This document shows positions 9,771-12,540 of a stretch of 12,540 nt of DNA, in pieces. A program made the position numbers and the translations under genes. The notes below the pieces were generated by a model. It made no database searches, was not told the DNA's origin, and saw only the letters and a program-made list of their open reading frames with translations. Every line of letters begins with the position of its first letter. Within the stretch, counting starts at the first letter, position 1. Origin of the DNA: Spirogloea muscicola (lineage: Eukaryota > Streptophyta > Zygnematophyceae > Spirogloeales > Spirogloeaceae); assembly GCA_009602725.1 (NCBI GenBank), contig WELB01000021.1, positions 480,509-493,048 on the forward strand, written 5' to 3'.

Positions 9771-10408
9771 TTACACGTACACGCCCGTCGCCAGGAGGGC
9801 AAACAGCGTGCCGAACCCCTGCGCCAGCACAGTGCGGCACCCCACTTTTCCAACGTCGTAAGTCCACAATGCCATAAGTGCAGCAGGGCAGGGCTCGAAG
9901 CTCTGCGGTGCCTGGAGGCGCAGACAGCGCGACCGGCATTGCAGCCGCCAGACAAAGCGGCGGGAGGCAGCGAGCGAGATGGCAAGGGCAACCCACCAGG
10001 AATACGGACGCCACGCCGCCTGTGACGAGCTCCCGCGCGGCGCTGCGGCTGAACCTCGACGTCGTCACCTCATACCTGCATTGCAACGGAGCACCGGCGA
10101 TGAGGACAAGCGGTGGAGGCGCTCTGGCGCTCGGGCTGCCGAGCCCCTCCATGGCCGCGCCCGAGGGCTCACACGAAGAAGGCATTGGCGGCCAGGAGGC
10201 CGACGGCGAGGAGCGCCACGGCCAGCGCGCCGTAGAGGCTCGGCGGCACCGGGCTCGACAGCGGCAGCGCCGCCGCGTCGTCCTGCACGGCAACGCCGCC
10301 GGCCGCGCAACCTGGTCAGCGGCGGTGCCGGCGGCCGGGCCGAGAGGCGAGGCGCGGAGGCGGGGCGGGAAGCGCAGGCCGCCGCGCGGCGCTCACCAGA
10401 GAGGCCAT
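9771..10408 (-). CDS. TMEM258: TMEM258 homologue, small subunit of ER oligosaccharyltransferase
   Basis: Four coding exons on the - strand: 10397-10408 (MASL), 10173-10282, 9997-10075 and 9771-9818, giving 82 residues plus TAA; human TMEM258 has 79. TMEM258 is a two-helix subunit of the oligosaccharyltransferase that transfers the N-glycan onto nascent proteins in the ER. The protein shows SSPVPPSLY before the first membrane helix (about residues 20-41, ending AANAFFV), then the family signature FFVYEVTTSRFSR in the loop, then a second helix beginning near residue 57 and ending GFGTLFALLATGVYV at the C-terminus. Introns are GT-AG: 10283-10396, 10076-10172 and 9819-9996. The start sits in GCCGCCGCCATGG, an ideal initiation context. 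The gene converges on BIG. A TGTAA overlaps the stop codon, too early to be an obvious poly(A) signal. Recognition rests on conserved motifs recalled from the family; the exon phases all agree. Confidence 0.9.
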
Positions 10409-10537
10409 GGCGGCGGCGGCGTCTCCTGGCGGCGGCGGCGGCGGCGCAGGACTGGGACCTAATCTGGCCCGGGGCTGACAACCGTGACCCTAGAAGCCAC
10501 CCCCCTTGGGGACCCACTTTCAGGACCCTAGCCTCTC

Positions 10538-10585
10538 TGATTTGCGGCTGCTTAGCAGGGGCTACTGAGTGATTTGCAGCTGCTT
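10538..10585. repeat. 16-bp direct repeat pair
   Basis: TGATTTGCGGCTGCTT at 10538-10553 recurs as TGATTTGCAGCTGCTT at 10570-10585, with one mismatch and a 32-bp period. It lies 130-180 bp upstream of the TMEM258 start codon, so it could be a promoter element, but nothing beyond the repetition supports this. Confidence 0.6.
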
Positions 10586-10990
10586 TCTTTCTCTGTGTGC
10601 GTTGTTTCTTAGCGCTTCCTCCCCCTGGCCCCCCCTTCTCGTACTTTGCTCATTCTTTCTTGGGCTGGTTTTTCCAGCCCCTATCCTCAATGGGCGAGCC
10701 TTTCTCTCTTCTCGCCCCTTCGGCTGATCACCACGGCTCTGCCGTGTTCATGGTGAGGCCGTGTCCAGCTCTCGAGTCACATCGTCAGTCGAGCTGGGCC
10801 CCCCCGTGCTTGGAGTGCAGCCACCTGCGGTCGTCCGCAGCGTTGCCGCTCCTGGCCACATCGTCCAGAATGTCGTCAGCCTGCGGAGAGCTCGTCCATG
10901 CCCTGGCCGCCGCCTCAGGCAAAAGGCAGGCCGACCACCTGCTCAGTGATTTGATTGGTGGCTACTGACCAGGGGTTGTGGAGAAGTAAG

Positions 10991-11051
10991 CTCGAAGGGG
11001 CGAGGGCCTCTGAGAGGCCAGCTCGAAAGGGATGGACGAGGTTCGAAGGGG
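10991..11051. repeat. Three YTCGAARGGG motifs around a hairpin
   Basis: CTCGAAGGGG (10991-11000), CTCGAAAGGG (11022-11031) and TTCGAAGGGG (11042-11051) occur within 61 bp in the same orientation. Between the first two lies the inverted repeat GGCCTCT-G-AGAGGCC (11005-11019; 7-bp arms, 1-nt centre). A cluster like this may be a protein-binding array or a decayed repeat; function unknown. Confidence 0.5.
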
Positions 11052-11119
11052 CCGGAAAAGCCCTGAATCACACACTAACGTGGTGAATGGCCATTCGTGG
11101 TGGTCACTTGCATTGCTGA

Positions 11120-11182
11120 GTAAGTACAGGATTACCGTCCCATTTTGGTCATTGTTCTTTCTTGTTGGGCTGCCTTTCACAG
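11120..11182 (+). other. Intron-like segment with strong splice signals
   Basis: A perfect GTAAGT donor at 11120 is followed 57 bases later by a pyrimidine-rich acceptor GCCTTTCACAG ending at 11182. The 63-nt length exceeds the shortest BIG intron (42 nt). No convincing coding exon flanks it, so it may belong to a non-coding or UTR transcript on the + strand, or be chance. Confidence 0.25.
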
Positions 11183-11720
11183 AGAAGAGTGGCTGGCAAA
11201 GCTTTCACAGCCATCGGTCCCCCTGGAAGAAAGCTCATCCAAGCGAGCACAGCTTTTTCAGCTCTCACCTACTCTGGCCACCGAGCTGTCATCCATGTCC
11301 TTACAGTCCAGCAACACATCTTGATCCTCACGGCAGCATGGTAGAGAAGCCGGCTGCCATGTCATGGGGAATCAGGGTGTGATGGTCGGCGGAGTGCATG
11401 CACTGCCTTGGGAGTCTCCCAGCACCCCGGTCCACCATCCTGCATTGACCTCCGCGAGCTGCTGCTGCCCGGGGGTTCGGCCCACATGCCACAGCAGAGA
11501 GTCCCCAAGTCCTTATCGCCTGAATCAAGCCCGCAATGCCATAGGAGACAGGGCACCTTCTGACATCCTGCATGTGCCTGCTGCCGGGCTCCGCCACACA
11601 GCGCCACGGCTCTGCTGCTTCTGTCATCGATGTCATGAGCAGCCAAAGCGCTGCACTAGGCCCGCCCTGGACGGTCTGATGGCTGCTTGCCCTCAGTTGG
11701 GCCAACAGCGTCAGAGCCAT

Positions 11721-11794
11721 AGAGCAAGAGAGAGCGAGGGAGAGGGGGAGAGGAGGAGAGAGAGGGAGGGGTTGGGGAGGTGGAGGAAGGGGGA
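11721..11794. repeat. Polypurine (GA-rich) tract
   Basis: About 74 bp nearly all purine on the + strand, with an uninterrupted 36-bp purine run at 11736-11771. On the - strand this is a CT-rich tract ending next to an ATG at 11718-11720. Such tracts occur in promoters and 5' UTRs and can form triplex DNA. Here it may lie in the mS34 3' UTR or upstream of an unrecognised - strand gene. Confidence 0.7.
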
Positions 11795-12101
11795 GCGCAT
11801 CAGCGAGCAACCGGACGCAATGGTTGCTGAGCGTGGCGACGCTCTGCAAAGCAAGGCGACGGGCTCGGCACTGGTGAAGGAAGGAGGCGCAACGTGGCCA
11901 GCCCGCAACCAGCCGCAGCTCTGAGCTGCACACCGTCTCCAAGCCTTGGGGTATGGGATGCCCGGATGTGCGCAGCGGAGCTCAGCTTCTCGTTGAGCTC
12001 AGAGTCCTCAGGGCCACGGTTGCACGCGATCGCCAGCGCGCCTGGCTTGGGGCATGGCCGCAAGTTGGCAAAGCCGCCGGGAACTGGCGGCGCTTGGGAG
12101 G

Positions 12102-12517
12102 TCAGGCCTTGGAGTCCACCGCCTCCTGCGGCACCGCCGGGGCCGCCTCGTCCTCCACTTCCCGCCACCCGCGGCGATTGCACTTGCCGATGCGCTCCGC
12201 CACGCCCGTCGTCGGCTTGCCGTCGGCGTGGAAGACGCCGTACGCCACGCCGTGCCGCTCGTCCTGCGAGTCGCGCCAAGCCCACGTCAGGCAACGGCGG
12301 CGACGGCGGAGTATGGGTCTAGGGATAGGCTGTGAGTTCAGAGATTTAGGCATGTGGGCGCGGCGATGGCGGAGGGGGGGGGGAGGCGGACGTTGAGGCG
12401 GAGCTTGGTGACGAGGTAGAAGCGGCGGGGCGCCCAGGCGGCCTTGGCGACGCGCGCGGCGCCCACGCCCCACGCCGGCATGGCCCGCAGCAGGTCGAAG
12501 ACGTTGCGCCGCGCCAT
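12102..12517 (-). CDS. MRPS34: Mitochondrial small-subunit ribosomal protein mS34 (MRPS34 family)
   Basis: Two coding exons on the - strand, 12392-12517 and 12102-12263, encode 95 residues plus TGA. mS34 is a mitochondrion-specific protein of the small mitoribosomal subunit. Family features are visible in order: RNVFDLLRAMPAWGVGARVA-like N-terminus (here with GVGAARVAKAAW), a Tyr in RRFYLVTKLRLN, then HGVAYGVFHADGKPT matching the HGKAWG...GK motif, and an IGKCNRRGWREVED segment matching the conserved Trp-Arg near the core end. The human protein is longer at both ends; this compact form covers only the conserved core. The intron 12264-12391 has a clear CTCGCAG acceptor but a weak donor AAC|GTCCGC, chosen because it alone gives an open, conserved junction. 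A C10 run follows the donor on the coding strand. The start ATG at 12517 fits the family N-terminus; only 23 bases of upstream sequence are visible. Confidence 0.78.
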
Positions 12518-12540
12518 GTGGCGCCCGCCCGCGCGCCGCG

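Larger units (their letters stand above)
10409..12101. other. Intergenic interval without a nameable gene
   Basis: This 1.7 kb lies between the TMEM258 start and the mS34 stop, both on the - strand, so it should contain the TMEM258 promoter and 5' UTR and the mS34 3' UTR. No conserved domain was recognised. Possible coding fragments on the - strand are a 130-codon ORF at 11328-11720, a segment about 11240-11330 reading DQDVLLDCKDMDDSSVARV before a GTGAG, and a segment ending near 10789 that follows a CCGCAG acceptor and reads ADDILDDVARSGNAADDR. They do not link into a convincing gene. A strong donor/acceptor pair (11120-11182) occurs on the + strand. Hairpin, repeats and purine tract are listed separately. 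No TATA box or tRNA-like fold was seen. Confidence 0.5.

Noticed and set aside
9523-10293. 256-codon - strand ORF over the TMEM258 gene
   Set aside because: It reads through introns; only its stretch at 9997-10075 is in the true TMEM258 frame, while exons 2 and 4 are in other frames.
10597-10968. 123-codon + strand ORF divergent from TMEM258
   Set aside because: No recognisable domain; composition is Pro/Ser-rich and the antisense frame near 10,790-10,890 looks more coding-like.
11364-11924. 186-codon + strand ORF
   Set aside because: Much of it is low-complexity Glu/Arg from the purine tract; no domain and no start context. Long chance ORFs are expected in GC-rich DNA.
11894-12396. + strand ORFs of about 140 codons over the mS34 gene
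   Set aside because: They are antisense to the mS34 exons, whose - strand frame carries the conserved family motifs.

Overview
The window is nuclear DNA of a eukaryote, most likely a green alga (chlorophyte, perhaps trebouxiophyte). Three things point that way. The main gene encodes a plant-type BIG ARF guanine-nucleotide exchange factor. It is cut by many short introns (about 42-290 nt). GC-rich stretches (about 1-720, 9,800-10,460 and 12,000-12,540) alternate with more balanced sequence. The lineage call is an inference; no species is recognised.

Layout. (1) Positions 1-9281, + strand: one large BIG-family gene. I resolve 29 coding exons and 28 introns. All phases agree: from the first complete codon (position 2) to the stop the exons sum to 5,772 nt, or 1,923 residues. 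Domain order is a low-complexity N-terminal stretch, DCB, HUS, Sec7, then HDS repeats. The 5' end lies off the left edge; no ATG occurs on the + strand before position 450. Two introns look like GC-AG introns. (2) 9282-9770: short convergent intergenic space. (3) 9771-10408, - strand: a four-exon gene for an 82-residue homologue of TMEM258, a small two-helix subunit of the ER oligosaccharyltransferase. (4) 10409-12101: about 1.7 kb with no gene I can name. It holds a hairpin, short repeats, a long purine tract, splice-site-like pairs and unassigned coding-like fragments on the - strand. (5) 12102-12517, - strand: a two-exon gene for a 95-residue protein matching mitochondrial ribosomal protein mS34 (MRPS34).

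The three genes belong to separate housekeeping systems: ARF activation for trans-Golgi/endosomal traffic, N-glycosylation in the ER, and mitochondrial translation. The sequence does not suggest a functional cluster. No prokaryotic operon, CRISPR array, mobile element, tRNA or rRNA was recognised. The points most worth a second look are the GC-AG introns, the mixed brefeldin A determinant in Sec7, the unresolved 10.4-12.1 kb region, and the small multi-exon genes that simple ORF scanning misses.
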